Shown piece by piece: positions 1 to 6,835 of a stretch of DNA of 14,622 nt. The translations under genes and the position numbers were made by a program. Under the pieces are notes generated by a model. The model did not search any database and was not told the DNA's origin. It saw only the letters and a program-made list of their open reading frames with translations. Each line of letters begins with the position of its first letter. Within the stretch, counting starts at the first letter, position 1. The stretch is from an uncultured Actinomycetes bacterium (GTDB lineage Bacteria; Actinomycetota; Acidimicrobiia; Acidimicrobiales; Acidimicrobilacustridaceae): positions 1 to 14,622 of the forward strand of contig CAMFLJ010000062.1 in the NCBI GenBank assembly GCA_945957335.1, in the 5' to 3' direction.

Positions 1-256
1 CGCCGGCACCGTCGCGGCCGGGGCCGGTCTGGTGGCTGTAGACGAGGCCGGACTTGTGGACCTCGGTGACGTGCTCGTAGGAGGTGACGAGCCAGAAGTC
101 CTCGCCGTCGCTGCCCTCGCTGCCGGGGTGGAGGTAGACGGGCGCCTCGGCCCGGAGGCGGGCGAACCACTCGGCGGGGTAGCGCTCGGCGAAGACGTCG
201 AGGTCGGTGACGTCGATGTCGTCGTAGCGGGCCGGCGCGTCGGCGGTGTCGGTCAT
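1..256 (-). CDS. Cytochrome P450, N-terminal fragment (cut by window edge)
   Basis: The reverse strand from the ATG at 256-254 stays open to the window edge and gives 85 residues of a protein whose remainder lies outside. The N-terminus reads like bacterial P450s: an acidic lead-in, then DVFAERYPAEWFARLRAEAPV (residues 20-40, start of helix A and the PV before strand 1), then DFWLVTSYEHVTEV (residues 53-66, matching the family's FW-V-T-Y-D-V-V pattern) and a serine/tyrosine-rich segment where P450s usually have FSS. The haem-binding Cys loop and the I-helix are not in the window, so activity cannot be judged. A GGGGGGA ribosome-binding site precedes the chosen ATG; another in-frame ATG lies 12 bases upstream. 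The layout recalls steroid or fatty-acid hydroxylases of the CYP125/CYP124 type, but the subfamily is a guess. It is divergent from the LLM/crotonase/SDR operon, with about 180 bases between. Confidence 0.8.
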   Translation of the reverse strand, partial: MTDTADAPARYDDIDVTDLDVFAERYPAEWFARLRAEAPVYLHPGSEGSDGEDFWLVTSYEHVTEVHKSGLVYSHQTGPGRDGAG

Positions 257-329
257 GGATCCCCCCATGCGATGGAGCAGCGTCGACGCGTCAGCGACGA
301 CGGACAATAACGGAAAGAGACGTTCTCGA

Positions 330-336
330 TATTCTA
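330..336. promoter_or_regulatory. Candidate overlapping bidirectional -10 elements between P450 and the LLM operon
   Basis: The 257-436 gap has an AT-richer patch at about 301-336, rare in this window. On the plus strand 330-335 reads TATTCT and on the minus strand 336-331 reads TAGAAT. Both fit the actinobacterial TANNNT -10 pattern and share almost the same bases, so one site could fire both ways, leaving leaders of roughly 70 bases (P450) and 95 bases (LLM gene). No convincing -35 box is seen for either. The rest of the gap shows nothing recognisable apart from the two ribosome-binding sites. Confidence 0.35.
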
Positions 337-436
337 CCCGCGATGCCCTCGCTTCGCGCCCCGGTCCCGGGCCTTTCGCCGACCGGCTAGAAACGACGGG
401 TCGCCCCGTGGGCGGGCGGCGGGGGAGGCAGACGAC

Positions 437-1465
437 GTGAAGGTCGACATCTCGCTGGCCATGGCCGGCCCGGAGGGCGCCGCCGAGCGGGCGGCCGAGC
501 TCGTCGCCACCGGCGCCGACGGCCTCTTCAGCTTCGAGAACGCGCACGACGTGTTCTTCCCGCTCGTGCTGGCCTCCACCGTCACCAAGGGCCGGGTCGA
601 CCTCATGACCAACGTGGCCATGGCGTTCCCGCGCAGCCCGCTGCACATGGCCTACGCCGCCAACGACCTGCAGCTGCTCAACGAGGGCGGGTTCCGCCTC
701 GGGCTCGGCTCGCAGATCCGGCCCCACATCCAGAAGCGCTACGGCGCGGTGTGGGACAAGCCGGTGGCCCAGATGCGCGAGACCATCGAGGCGCTCAACA
801 TGATCTTCGCCCACTTCGCCGGCGAAGGGCCCTTCGACTACCGCGGCCAGTACACGACCCACACCCTGATGACCCCCAACTTCAACCCGCGGGCCAACCC
901 CTTCGGCAAGCCCAAGGTCATGGTCGGCGCGCTCGGGCCGAAGATGTGCGAGATGACCGCCGAGGTCGCCGACGGCATCCTCGTCATGCCGTTCAACTCC
1001 CAGCGCCACCACGAGGAGCGCACCCTCCCCGCCATCGACCGGGGCCTGGCCAAGGCCGGTCGCACCCGCGACGACATCGAGATCAACCTCGAGGTCATCT
1101 GCGCCATCGGCGACACCGCCGAGGAGCAGGAGGCCGCCGCTCGCGGCGTGAAGGGCCTCCTCGGGTTCTACGGCTCGACGCCGTCGTACAAGCCGGTGCT
1201 CGACGTCGAGGGCTGGGGCGAGTTCCAGCCCCAGCTCAACGCCCTCTCCAAGCAGGGCGACTGGGTCGGGATGGGCAACCTGATCACCGACGACATGCTC
1301 CACACCATCGCCGTGGCCGGCACGCCCGCCGAGGTCGGGGCCGAGGTCGTGCGCCGCTACGGCTCCAGCGCGGATCGCGTGTGCCTCTACTTCCCCGGCT
1401 ACCCGATCACCGACGAGCAGATCGCCGCCACCATCGCCGCGGTCAAGGCCGCCGCCGGGTCCTGA
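437..1465 (+). CDS. LLM-class flavin/F420-dependent oxidoreductase
   Basis: This 342-residue protein belongs to the luciferase-like monooxygenase (TIM-barrel) superfamily. Its pattern resembles the actinobacterial subfamily TIGR03617 (MSMEG_2256-like), whose members are predicted to use coenzyme F420. Visible signs are the opening strand VDISLAM, the segment GLGSQIRPHIQKRYGAVWD at residues 89-107, the GPFDYRGQY segment near 132-140, and KVMVGALGPKM near 164-174 leading into the later barrel strands. The length is normal for the family. The GTG start at 437 is supported by GGGGGAGG at 421-428. It is the first gene of a three-gene operon; the crotonase gene begins one base after its stop. It may oxidise or reduce a carbon-oxygen or carbon-carbon bond in the same degradation pathway. 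F420 versus FMN cannot be decided from sequence alone, and the substrate is unknown. Confidence 0.88.
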   Translation: MKVDISLAMAGPEGAAERAAELVATGADGLFSFENAHDVFFPLVLASTVTKGRVDLMTNVAMAFPRSPLHMAYAANDLQLLNEGGFRLGLGSQIRPHIQKRYGAVWDKPVAQMRETIEALNMIFAHFAGEGPFDYRGQYTTHTLMTPNFNPRANPFGKPKVMVGALGPKMCEMTAEVADGILVMPFNSQRHHEERTLPAIDRGLAKAGRTRDDIEINLEVICAIGDTAEEQEAAARGVKGLLGFYGSTPSYKPVLDVEGWGEFQPQLNALSKQGDWVGMGNLITDDMLHTIAVAGTPAEVGAEVVRRYGSSADRVCLYFPGYPITDEQIAATIAAVKAAAGS

Positions 1466-1466
1466 C

Positions 1467-2318
1467 GTGAGCACGCCGATCGACACCGGCACCGACGACC
1501 TCCTCGCCGAGCTCCACGACGACGGTGTCGTCGTCGCCACCCTCAACCGGCCCGACACCCGCAACGCCTTCAGCGGGGCCATGGGCAAGGCGCTGGGCGA
1601 CGTCTACCGCCGGGCCGACGCCGACGACGCCATCCGGGTCGTCGTGGTCACCGGCACGCCGCCCGCGTTCTGCGCGGGCGCCGACTTCAGCGGCGGCTCC
1701 CAGGTGTTCGAGCGCCAGTCGAGCTCCGAGTTCCACGCCAACCCGGTGTGGCCCCCCGCCTGGCAGATCCGCAAGCCGGTGATCGCCGCGGTGAACGGCC
1801 ACGCGATCGGCATCGGCTTCACCATCACCCTGCAGTGCGACCTGCGCTTCATGGCCCGCGACGCCAAGTACGGCATCGTGCAGGTGCGACGCGGCGTGAT
1901 GCCCGACGGCATGAGCACCTGGACGCTTCCCCGCATCGCCGGGATGGCCAAGGCCGCCGACATCATGCTCACCGGCCGCACCTTCACCGGCGAGGAGGCC
2001 GACTCGCTCGGTGTCGCCACCCAGGTGCTGCCCAACGACGACGTGCTGCCCCGCGCCCTCGAGGTCGCCCACGACATCGCCGTGAACACCGCGCCGGTGT
2101 CGGTGGCGGTCACCAAGCGGTTGATGTGGTCGTCGTTCGGGCTGAACCCGGCCCAGACCGACGTGGCCGAGTCCGAGCTGCACAAGGTCGTCATGGGTGA
2201 GGCCGACGCCCGCGAGGGCGTGATGGCCTACCTCGAGCGCCGCGACCCCGGGTGGTCGCTCTCGCTCGACGAGCACTGGCCGGCCGAGTGGCCCGGCCCC
2301 GAGGAGGAGGTCCTGTGA
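1467..2318 (+). CDS. Enoyl-CoA hydratase/isomerase (crotonase) family protein
   Basis: A 283-residue crotonase-fold protein, normal in length. The two oxyanion-hole segments that bind the acyl-CoA thioester are clear: FCAGADF at residues 68-74 and VNGHAIGIGF at 109-118. The first catalytic glutamate of classical hydratases (Glu144 of rat crotonase) appears to be replaced within QVRRGVMPDG (139-148), and the second glutamate position falls in MPDGMSTWTLPR (145-156), where related proteins often read PE. Asp147 could substitute. It may therefore be an isomerase, hydrolase or other crotonase rather than a standard hydratase (inference). The GTG start lies one base after the upstream stop with only a weak ribosome-binding site, suggesting translational coupling. 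Its TGA overlaps the GTG start of the SDR gene. A CoA-ester step in fatty-acid or steroid side-chain breakdown is the likely setting. Confidence 0.9.
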   Translation: MSTPIDTGTDDLLAELHDDGVVVATLNRPDTRNAFSGAMGKALGDVYRRADADDAIRVVVVTGTPPAFCAGADFSGGSQVFERQSSSEFHANPVWPPAWQIRKPVIAAVNGHAIGIGFTITLQCDLRFMARDAKYGIVQVRRGVMPDGMSTWTLPRIAGMAKAADIMLTGRTFTGEEADSLGVATQVLPNDDVLPRALEVAHDIAVNTAPVSVAVTKRLMWSSFGLNPAQTDVAESELHKVVMGEADAREGVMAYLERRDPGWSLSLDEHWPAEWPGPEEEVL

Positions 2319-3256
2319 CCGACGCACCCACCACCACGACCGCCGACGTCCTCGCCGGCGTCGACCTCTCGGGCCGCACGGTCCTGGTCACCGGGGCCAC
2401 CACCGGCATCGGCAAGGAGACCGCCCGCTCGCTGGCCGCGGCGGGCGCCACGGTGGTCATCACCGCCCGCACCGACGACAAGGGCACCGCCACGGTGGCC
2501 GAGATCACCGAGGCCGTGCCCGGTGCCGACGTCACCTACGAGGTGCTCGAGCTGGGCTCGCTGGAGAGCGTGCGCGCCTTCACCGACCGCTTCGCCGCCG
2601 GCCACGACCGCCTCGACCTGCTGATCGGCAACGCCGGGATCATGGCCGTGCCGTTCGGGCGCACCGAGGAGGGCCACGAGCTGCAGTTCGGCACCAACCA
2701 CCTCGGCCACTTCGTGCTCGTCGGCCGGCTGCTGCCACTGCTGCAGGCCAGCGCGCCCGCCCGAGTGGTGCTGCTCAGCTCGGGCGGCCACATGGCCTCC
2801 GACATCCACTGGGACGACCCCGACTTCGAGTCGCACGAGTACAACAAGATGGACGCCTACGGGCAGTCGAAGACGGCCAACATCCTCCACGCCGTCGAGC
2901 TCGACCGGCGCTACGGCCCCCTCGGCGTGCACGCCTACGCGGTGCACCCCGGCATGGTGGCCACCCAGCTCGGCCGCAACTTCACGCCCGACGTCATGGA
3001 GGACCTCAAGGCGCGCGCCGCGGCCAACCCCGCCGGCCCGGGCAAGCTCCCGCCGCTCGTGGGCACCGACGTCGGCGCCGCCACCTCGGTGTGGGCCGCC
3101 ACCGCCCCCGAGCTCGAGTCGCAGGGCGGCACCTACCTGGCCGACTGCGCGGTGGCCACCGCCGCGCCCTACGCCACCGACCCCGACGGGGCGCGCCGGC
3201 TGTGGGCGCTCAGCGAGCAGCTGGTGGGCGAGGAGTTCCCGGCCCCCGACGCCTGA
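2315..3256 (+). CDS. Short-chain dehydrogenase/reductase (SDR), retinol dehydrogenase-like
   Basis: A classical NAD(P)-dependent SDR of 313 residues. The dinucleotide motif TGATTGIG is at residues 26-33, NAG at 106-108, the conserved asparagine in TNHLGHF at 127-133, the catalytic serine in LLSSGGH (153-159) and YGQSK at 182-186, giving an intact Ser-Tyr-Lys set. The arginine at 52 (TAR) after the second strand is compatible with NADP preference. The segment HPGMVATQLGRNF and the extended C-terminus resemble the retinol dehydrogenase/WW-domain oxidoreductase group. The GTG at 2315 was chosen because it follows GAGGAGGAGG (2301-2310) and overlaps the upstream TGA in a GTGA; an upstream in-frame ATG at 2252 would add 21 unrelated residues. 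Last gene of the operon, ending 10 bases before an inverted repeat. Confidence 0.92.
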   Translation: MTDAPTTTTADVLAGVDLSGRTVLVTGATTGIGKETARSLAAAGATVVITARTDDKGTATVAEITEAVPGADVTYEVLELGSLESVRAFTDRFAAGHDRLDLLIGNAGIMAVPFGRTEEGHELQFGTNHLGHFVLVGRLLPLLQASAPARVVLLSSGGHMASDIHWDDPDFESHEYNKMDAYGQSKTANILHAVELDRRYGPLGVHAYAVHPGMVATQLGRNFTPDVMEDLKARAAANPAGPGKLPPLVGTDVGAATSVWAATAPELESQGGTYLADCAVATAAPYATDPDGARRLWALSEQLVGEEFPAPDA

Positions 3257-3266
3257 GTCACTCCCT

Positions 3267-3313
3267 CCTCTGGTTCAGTGCGTCGCACCATGTGCGACGT
3301 GCTGTACCAGAGG
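3267..3313. repeat. Inverted repeat, family A copy 1 (22-base arms, 3-base loop), at a convergent junction
   Basis: The arms 3267-3288 and 3292-3313 pair at 19 of 22 positions; as RNA, two of the three exceptions are G-U pairs, leaving a long hairpin with a CAT loop. Ends are CCTCTGGTTCAG on the left and CTGTACCAGAGG on the right. It fills the gap between the convergent SDR and crp genes, starting 10 bases after one stop and ending 16 before the other. A related element sits at 12954-13002 in opposite orientation: with this copy reverse-complemented, 39 of 49 positions agree without gaps. It lacks a T-run, so a factor-independent terminator is possible but not typical. It may be a REP-like or miniature mobile element. 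Confidence 0.85.
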
Positions 3314-3329
3314 GGTCGAAGCCCTCGGG

Positions 3330-3989
3330 TCAGCGGGCCCGGAGGGCCAGCTGCTCGCGGTTGGTGATGCGGTAGCGGCGGTCGGACTGCTCGATCCAGC
3401 CGAGGCGCACGAAGCTGGCGATGGCCTTGTTGACCCGCTCGCGGGAGGCCCCGACCATGCCGGCCAGCTCCTCCTGGGTGATCGGCAGCGAGAACTCGTC
3501 GTTCTCGCCGGCCAGCTCGAGCAGGCGCTTGGCGGTGCGGCCGGTGACGTCGAGGAAGACCGAGTCGGCGAGCTGCTCGTCGGTGTTGCGCAGGCGCACG
3601 GCCAGCATCTCGACCACGTTCCAGAGCAGCTCGGGCTGGGCCTTGTAGATCGCCCGCAGCGGCTCGTAGGGGATGGCGACCACGTCGGAGGGCTCGAGGG
3701 CCCGGGCCTCGGCCGAGCGGGCCCGGCCGTCGAACAGCGGCATCTCGCCGAAGAGGTCGCCGCGCTCCATGAGCGCCATCACGGACTCACGGCCGTCGAT
3801 CGACTTGTTGGCGATGGCGATGCGCCCCGAGGAGACGACGAACAGCTCGGTGGCCGCGTCGTCCTCGGTGAAGAGCACACCGCCCCGGTTGAACGATCGC
3901 CGCTCGGACGCGGCCACGAGGTCGGCGAGGGTCTGGCCCTCGAATCCCTTGAAGAACTCGACGGTGCTGAGCAGCTCTGGGTCCACCAC
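3330..3989 (-). CDS. crp: Crp/Fnr-family transcription regulator (cAMP receptor protein-like)
   Basis: A 219-residue cyclic-nucleotide-responsive DNA-binding regulator, close in length and pattern to the mycobacterial Crp. The N-terminal beta-barrel (about residues 10-110) has the phosphate-binding cassette FGEMPLFDG (80-88) followed by RSA (91-93), so the Glu and Arg-Ser needed to bind cAMP are present. A dimerisation helix (about 115-142) leads to a winged helix-turn-helix with LPITQEELAGMVGASRERVN (168-187); the recognition helix SRERVNKA resembles SRETVNKA of mycobacterial Crp. No cysteine cluster is present, arguing against an Fnr-type iron-sulfur sensor. The GTG at 3989 was chosen because the family starts here and a TAGGCT -10 box ends seven bases upstream, implying a leaderless transcript; a second GTG follows directly. 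The open frame continues 63 codons further upstream but has no family resemblance. Divergent from carD. Confidence 0.9.
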   Translation of the reverse strand: MVDPELLSTVEFFKGFEGQTLADLVAASERRSFNRGGVLFTEDDAATELFVVSSGRIAIANKSIDGRESVMALMERGDLFGEMPLFDGRARSAEARALEPSDVVAIPYEPLRAIYKAQPELLWNVVEMLAVRLRNTDEQLADSVFLDVTGRTAKRLLELAGENDEFSLPITQEELAGMVGASRERVNKAIASFVRLGWIEQSDRRYRITNREQLALRAR

Positions 3990-3996
3990 GGCGGCG

Positions 3997-4002
3997 AGCC
4001 TA
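3997..4002 (-). promoter_or_regulatory. Candidate -10 box (TAGGCT) of a leaderless crp promoter
   Basis: Read on the minus strand, 4002-3997 is TAGGCT, fitting the actinobacterial TANNNT pattern. Transcription starting about seven bases downstream would begin at or next to the GTG at 3989, so the crp message would have no leader. No good -35 is visible. The site explains the lack of a strong ribosome-binding site. Confidence 0.4.
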
Positions 4003-4084
4003 CCGTCCGACCGCCTTGCGGGTCGGCAGCGTGGCGGGCCGGTCTCCCCGCGTGGTGCCGTGCCCGCTGCCCCGGCGACCCGTC

Positions 4085-4090
4085 TACCCT
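4085..4090 (+). promoter_or_regulatory. Candidate -10 box (TACCCT) for carD
   Basis: TACCCT fits TANNNT and lies 51 bases before the carD ATG, giving a leader of roughly 45 bases that contains GGAG at 4134-4137. A second plus-strand match, TACCGT at 4001-4006, lies further up next to the crp -10 box. Neither has a clear -35. CarD family genes often have no canonical -35, so this is only a candidate. Confidence 0.3.
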
Positions 4091-4141
4091 GACCGACTCC
4101 CGGCCCACCCACCGGTCCTGCCCACCTTCGTCTGGAGCACC

Positions 4142-4627
4142 ATGGCGTTCGACGTCGGCGACAAGGTCGTCTACCCACACCACGGCGCGGCCGTCATCGA
4201 GAAGCGCGAGACGCGCACGGCCTTCGGTGAGGAGAAGGAGTACTACTTCCTCCGCATGTCCTACGGCGACCTCACGGCGATGGTCCCGGTCGACAACGCC
4301 GAGGAGGTCGGCCTGCGCGACGTCATCGACGCGGAGGAGGTCGAGGACGTCTTCGAGCTGCTGGGCCGCAAGGACGCCCGCATGCCCACCAACTGGTCGC
4401 GCCGGTTCAAGAACCACGCCGAGAAGCTGAAGTCGGGCGACGTCTACGAGGTGGCCGAGGTCGTCCGCAACCTGTCGCTCCGCGACGACGACAAGGGCCT
4501 CTCCGCCGGCGAGAAGCGCATGCTGCAGAAGGCCCGTGAGGCCCTCGTCTCCGAGCTGATCTTCGCCCTCGACGCCTCGCCCGACGAGGCCGAGGCCGCG
4601 CTCGACAAGGCCCTGGGCCGGTCCTGA
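4142..4627 (+). CDS. carD: CarD family RNA polymerase-binding transcription regulator
   Basis: A 161-residue CarD, almost the same length as the mycobacterial protein. It binds the RNA polymerase beta subunit and stabilises the open promoter complex, especially at rRNA promoters (known for the family). The N-terminal Tudor-like RNA polymerase-interacting domain spans about residues 1-60 with FDVGDKVVYPHHGAA (3-17). The C-terminal helical domain carries TNWSRRFK, which contains the tryptophan that wedges into the transcription bubble, and the conserved GLSAGEKRML stretch. The ATG at 4142 is preceded by GGAG at 4134-4137; the open frame extends 42 codons upstream without family similarity. It heads the carD-ispD-ispF-rlmB-lipoprotein cluster, with two bases between its stop and ispD, and is divergent from crp. 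Confidence 0.96.
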   Translation: MAFDVGDKVVYPHHGAAVIEKRETRTAFGEEKEYYFLRMSYGDLTAMVPVDNAEEVGLRDVIDAEEVEDVFELLGRKDARMPTNWSRRFKNHAEKLKSGDVYEVAEVVRNLSLRDDDKGLSAGEKRMLQKAREALVSELIFALDASPDEAEAALDKALGRS

Positions 4628-4629
4628 GC

Positions 4630-5319
4630 GTGGGCGCCCCCGCCGACGGGCCCGTGTGGGCCGTGGTGCTCGCGGCCGGGGCCGGGCGGCGCTACGGGCC
4701 CAACCCCAAGCAGTACGAGGTGCTGCTCGAGGAGCGCGTGATCGACCGCTCGCTGGCCACCGCCCGCGCCGCCGCCGACCACGTGGTGGTGGTGCTGGCG
4801 CCGGGCGAGCAGGCCGAGGCCGACGCGCTGGTCGAGAGCGGTGCTGCCGACGTGGCCGTCGAGGGCGGCGCCCAGCGGGCCGACTCGGTGCGGGCCGCGC
4901 TGGCCGTCATCGACCCCGAGGCCGCGGTGATCGTCGTGCACGACGCCGCCCGACCGCTGGCTTCGGCCGAGCTGCACCAGGCCGTGGTGGCCGCGGTGCA
5001 CGCGGGTGCCGACGCCGCCATCCCCGGCCTGGCCGTGAGCGACACGATCAAGCGCGTCACCCACGACGCCCACGGCGACCGCGTGGTGGCCGAGACCCTC
5101 GACCGCACCCAGCTCGTCGCGGTCCAGACCCCGCAGGCCTTCCGGGCCGACCTGCTGCGCCAGGCCCACGCGTCGGGGGCCGACGCCACCGACGACGCCG
5201 GGCTCGTCGAGCTCGTCGGCGGTGTCGTCGTGGTGGTGCCGGGCGAGCCCACCAACCTCAAGATCACCGGCCCGCACGACCTCGACGTGGCCACCGCCCT
5301 GCTCCGGGCGCTGGGGTAG
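4630..5319 (+). CDS. ispD: 2-C-methyl-D-erythritol 4-phosphate cytidylyltransferase
   Basis: This 229-residue cytosolic enzyme joins CTP and methylerythritol phosphate, the third step of the MEP isoprenoid pathway. The CTP-binding loop LAAGAGRRYG (residues 14-23) is followed by PKQY with Lys27. GGAQRADSV (79-87), HDAARP (104-109), the segment with VSDTIKR (136-142), RTQLVAVQTPQAF (159-171) and LKITGPHDL with Lys211 are all in family order, so catalytic residues look complete. The GTG start at 4630 lies two bases after the carD stop with no strong ribosome-binding site, indicating coupling to carD translation. ispF, two steps later in the pathway, follows after 20 bases. Length and motifs are normal. 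Confidence 0.95.
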   Translation: MGAPADGPVWAVVLAAGAGRRYGPNPKQYEVLLEERVIDRSLATARAAADHVVVVLAPGEQAEADALVESGAADVAVEGGAQRADSVRAALAVIDPEAAVIVVHDAARPLASAELHQAVVAAVHAGADAAIPGLAVSDTIKRVTHDAHGDRVVAETLDRTQLVAVQTPQAFRADLLRQAHASGADATDDAGLVELVGGVVVVVPGEPTNLKITGPHDLDVATALLRALG

Positions 5320-5325
5320 CTCGGG

Positions 5326-5331
5326 TAGGTT
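5326..5331 (+). promoter_or_regulatory. Candidate -10 box (TAGGTT) of an internal leaderless ispF promoter
   Basis: The only gap inside the ispD-ispF-rlmB cluster (5320-5339) contains TAGGTT followed by eight bases and the ispF ATG. That spacing would put the transcription start on or next to the ATG. There is no recognisable -35. If real, it lets ispF and rlmB be expressed apart from carD-ispD. Confidence 0.35.
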
Positions 5332-5339
5332 CTCCGACC

Positions 5340-5813
5340 ATGACGGTCAGGGTCGGGCAGGGTTTCGACGTTCACGCCTTCTCCGACGCCCCCGACCGGG
5401 TGCTGGTGCTCGGTGGTGTCGTCTTCGAGGGCGAGCGGGGCCTCGTCGGCCACAGCGACGCCGACGTCGTGGCCCACGCGTGCGCCGACGCGCTGCTCGG
5501 CGCGGCGGGCCTCGGCGACATCGGGCAGCACTTCCCCGACACCGACCCGCAGTGGGCCGGTGCCGACAGCATCGGCCTGCTCACCGAGGTGGCCGGCCGG
5601 GTGCGCGCCGCCGGCTGGGAGCCCGGCAACGTCGACTGCGCCGTCGTGTGCGAGCGGCCCAAGCTGTCGCCGCGCCGCGACGCCATGCAGCAGCGCCTCA
5701 CCACCGCCGTCGGGGCGCCGGTGACGGTGAAGGGCAACCGGGCCGAGGGCCTGGGCGCCATCGGCCGGGCCGAGGGCATCGCCGCCTTCGCCGTCGCGGT
5801 GGTGAGCCGATGA
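5340..5813 (+). CDS. ispF: 2-C-methyl-D-erythritol 2,4-cyclodiphosphate synthase
   Basis: A 157-residue trimeric zinc enzyme that cyclises CDP-methylerythritol 2-phosphate and releases CMP, the fifth MEP pathway step. Zinc ligands are visible as GFDVH (Asp10 and His12) and His46 after HSDADVVAH (38-46). GDIGQHFPDTD follows, the conserved ERPKLSP segment is present, and the C-terminal GRAEGIA closes the nucleotide site. The E. coli-type KATTTEKLGF reads here as KGNRAEGLGAIGRAEG, losing the threonines, which is tolerated in many actinobacteria. The ATG at 5340 is set by family alignment; there is no clear ribosome-binding site, only a possible leaderless -10 box. The stop overlaps the rlmB ATG in an ATGA. 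It is a separate gene from ispD, not the ispDF fusion seen in some bacteria. Confidence 0.95.
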   Translation: MTVRVGQGFDVHAFSDAPDRVLVLGGVVFEGERGLVGHSDADVVAHACADALLGAAGLGDIGQHFPDTDPQWAGADSIGLLTEVAGRVRAAGWEPGNVDCAVVCERPKLSPRRDAMQQRLTTAVGAPVTVKGNRAEGLGAIGRAEGIAAFAVAVVSR

Positions 5814-6835
5814 GCCCCGCCCGCGGTGGAGGTGGTGGCGGCCGGGGCGGTGCCGGCGGCGCCAAGAAGAAGAAGCCGATGTCGCCCGCGGCCAAGAAGG
5901 CCGTCGAGGCCAAGAAGGCGAAGCACGCCGCCGCGTCGGTGCGCAAGGCCGACCGTCCCGGTGCCCGGGCCGCCGGCCGGCCTTCGGCCCGCTCCCGCAG
6001 CGACGCCCCGAGGGGTGGCGCCGGTGCCGGTGGCCGTGGTGGCCCCCGCAAGCAGGGCGCGGCCAAGGGCCTCGGCGGTGATCAGGTCGAGGGCCGCCAG
6101 GCGGTGCGCGAGCTCCTCCTGGCCGGCCGCCGTCGGGTCCGCGAGATCATCGTGGCCGAGGACCAGGACGACACCGAGGTGCTGCAGGACATCGTCGACC
6201 TCGCCCTCGACCTCAAGGTGCCCGTGCGCGAGGTCACCCGCACCCGCCTGTTCGCCGAGGCCCGCACCGAGTCGCCCCAGGGTGTGATCGCCCACGCCGC
6301 CGAGCTGCCCGAGGTCGACCTCGACGTGCTCGCCCGCGCCAAGTCGCCGCAGGGCGCTCCGCCGTTCCTCCTCGCCGTCGACGGGGTCACCGACCCCGGC
6401 AACCTGGGCGCGCTGATGCGCTCGGCCGAGTGCGCCGGCGTCACCGGCGTCGTGCTGCCCAAGCACCGCGCCGTGCACGTCACGGCCACCGTCACCAAGG
6501 CCGCGGCCGGCGCCGTCGAGTACCTGCCGATGGCGCTCGTGGGCGGCCTGCCCACCGCGCTGCGCCAGCTGCGCGACGCCGGGGTGTGGGTCGTGGGCCT
6601 CGACATGGGAGGCGACACCGACCTGTTCGACCTCGAGGTCGCCGACCAGCCCGTGTGCCTCGTGCTCGGTGCCGAGGGCAAGGGCCTCTCCCGCCTGGTG
6701 CGCGAGCGCTGCGACGCCGTGGCCGGCATCCCGCTGCTCGGCCAGCTCGCCTCCCTCAACGTCTCGGCCGCCGGCGCGCTGGCGTGCTTCGAGGTCACCC
6801 GCCGTCGGCTGCAGGCCACCAAGGAGCGCTCGTGA
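5810..6835 (+). CDS. rlmB: 23S rRNA (guanosine-2'-O-)-methyltransferase RlmB (TrmH/SpoU family)
   Basis: A 341-residue SPOUT methyltransferase predicted to methylate a ribose in the peptidyl-transferase region of 23S rRNA using SAM. Residues 1-90 are a basic, low-complexity tail rich in Gly, Lys, Ala and Arg, with runs such as GGGGGG and KKKK, probably disordered and RNA-binding. The substrate-binding domain starts at VEGRQAV (93-99). The knotted catalytic domain shows motif 1 in DGVTDPGNLGALMRSA (191-206), motif 2 in VLGAEGKGLS (285-294) and motif 3 in SLNVSAAGAL (315-324). Proteins without such a tail are about 250 residues, so the extension explains the extra length. The ATG overlaps the ispF stop and has GGTGAG upstream. 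The exact target nucleotide is taken from the family, not shown here. Confidence 0.92.
   Translation: MSPARGGGGGGRGGAGGAKKKKPMSPAAKKAVEAKKAKHAAASVRKADRPGARAAGRPSARSRSDAPRGGAGAGGRGGPRKQGAAKGLGGDQVEGRQAVRELLLAGRRRVREIIVAEDQDDTEVLQDIVDLALDLKVPVREVTRTRLFAEARTESPQGVIAHAAELPEVDLDVLARAKSPQGAPPFLLAVDGVTDPGNLGALMRSAECAGVTGVVLPKHRAVHVTATVTKAAAGAVEYLPMALVGGLPTALRQLRDAGVWVVGLDMGGDTDLFDLEVADQPVCLVLGAEGKGLSRLVRERCDAVAGIPLLGQLASLNVSAAGALACFEVTRRRLQATKERS

Noticed and set aside
1443..2327. A 294-codon minus-strand frame opposite the crotonase gene
   Set aside because: Composition dominated by Gly, His, Val and Arg, with no motif; the plus strand has intact crotonase motifs.
4016..4141. N-terminal extension of carD by 42 codons
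   Set aside because: CarD proteins start at the MAFDVGD position and the added residues resemble promoter-region translation.
3990..4178. N-terminal extension of crp by 63 codons
   Set aside because: The extension is Arg/Gly/Pro-rich, overlaps the carD start region and has no counterpart in Crp proteins.
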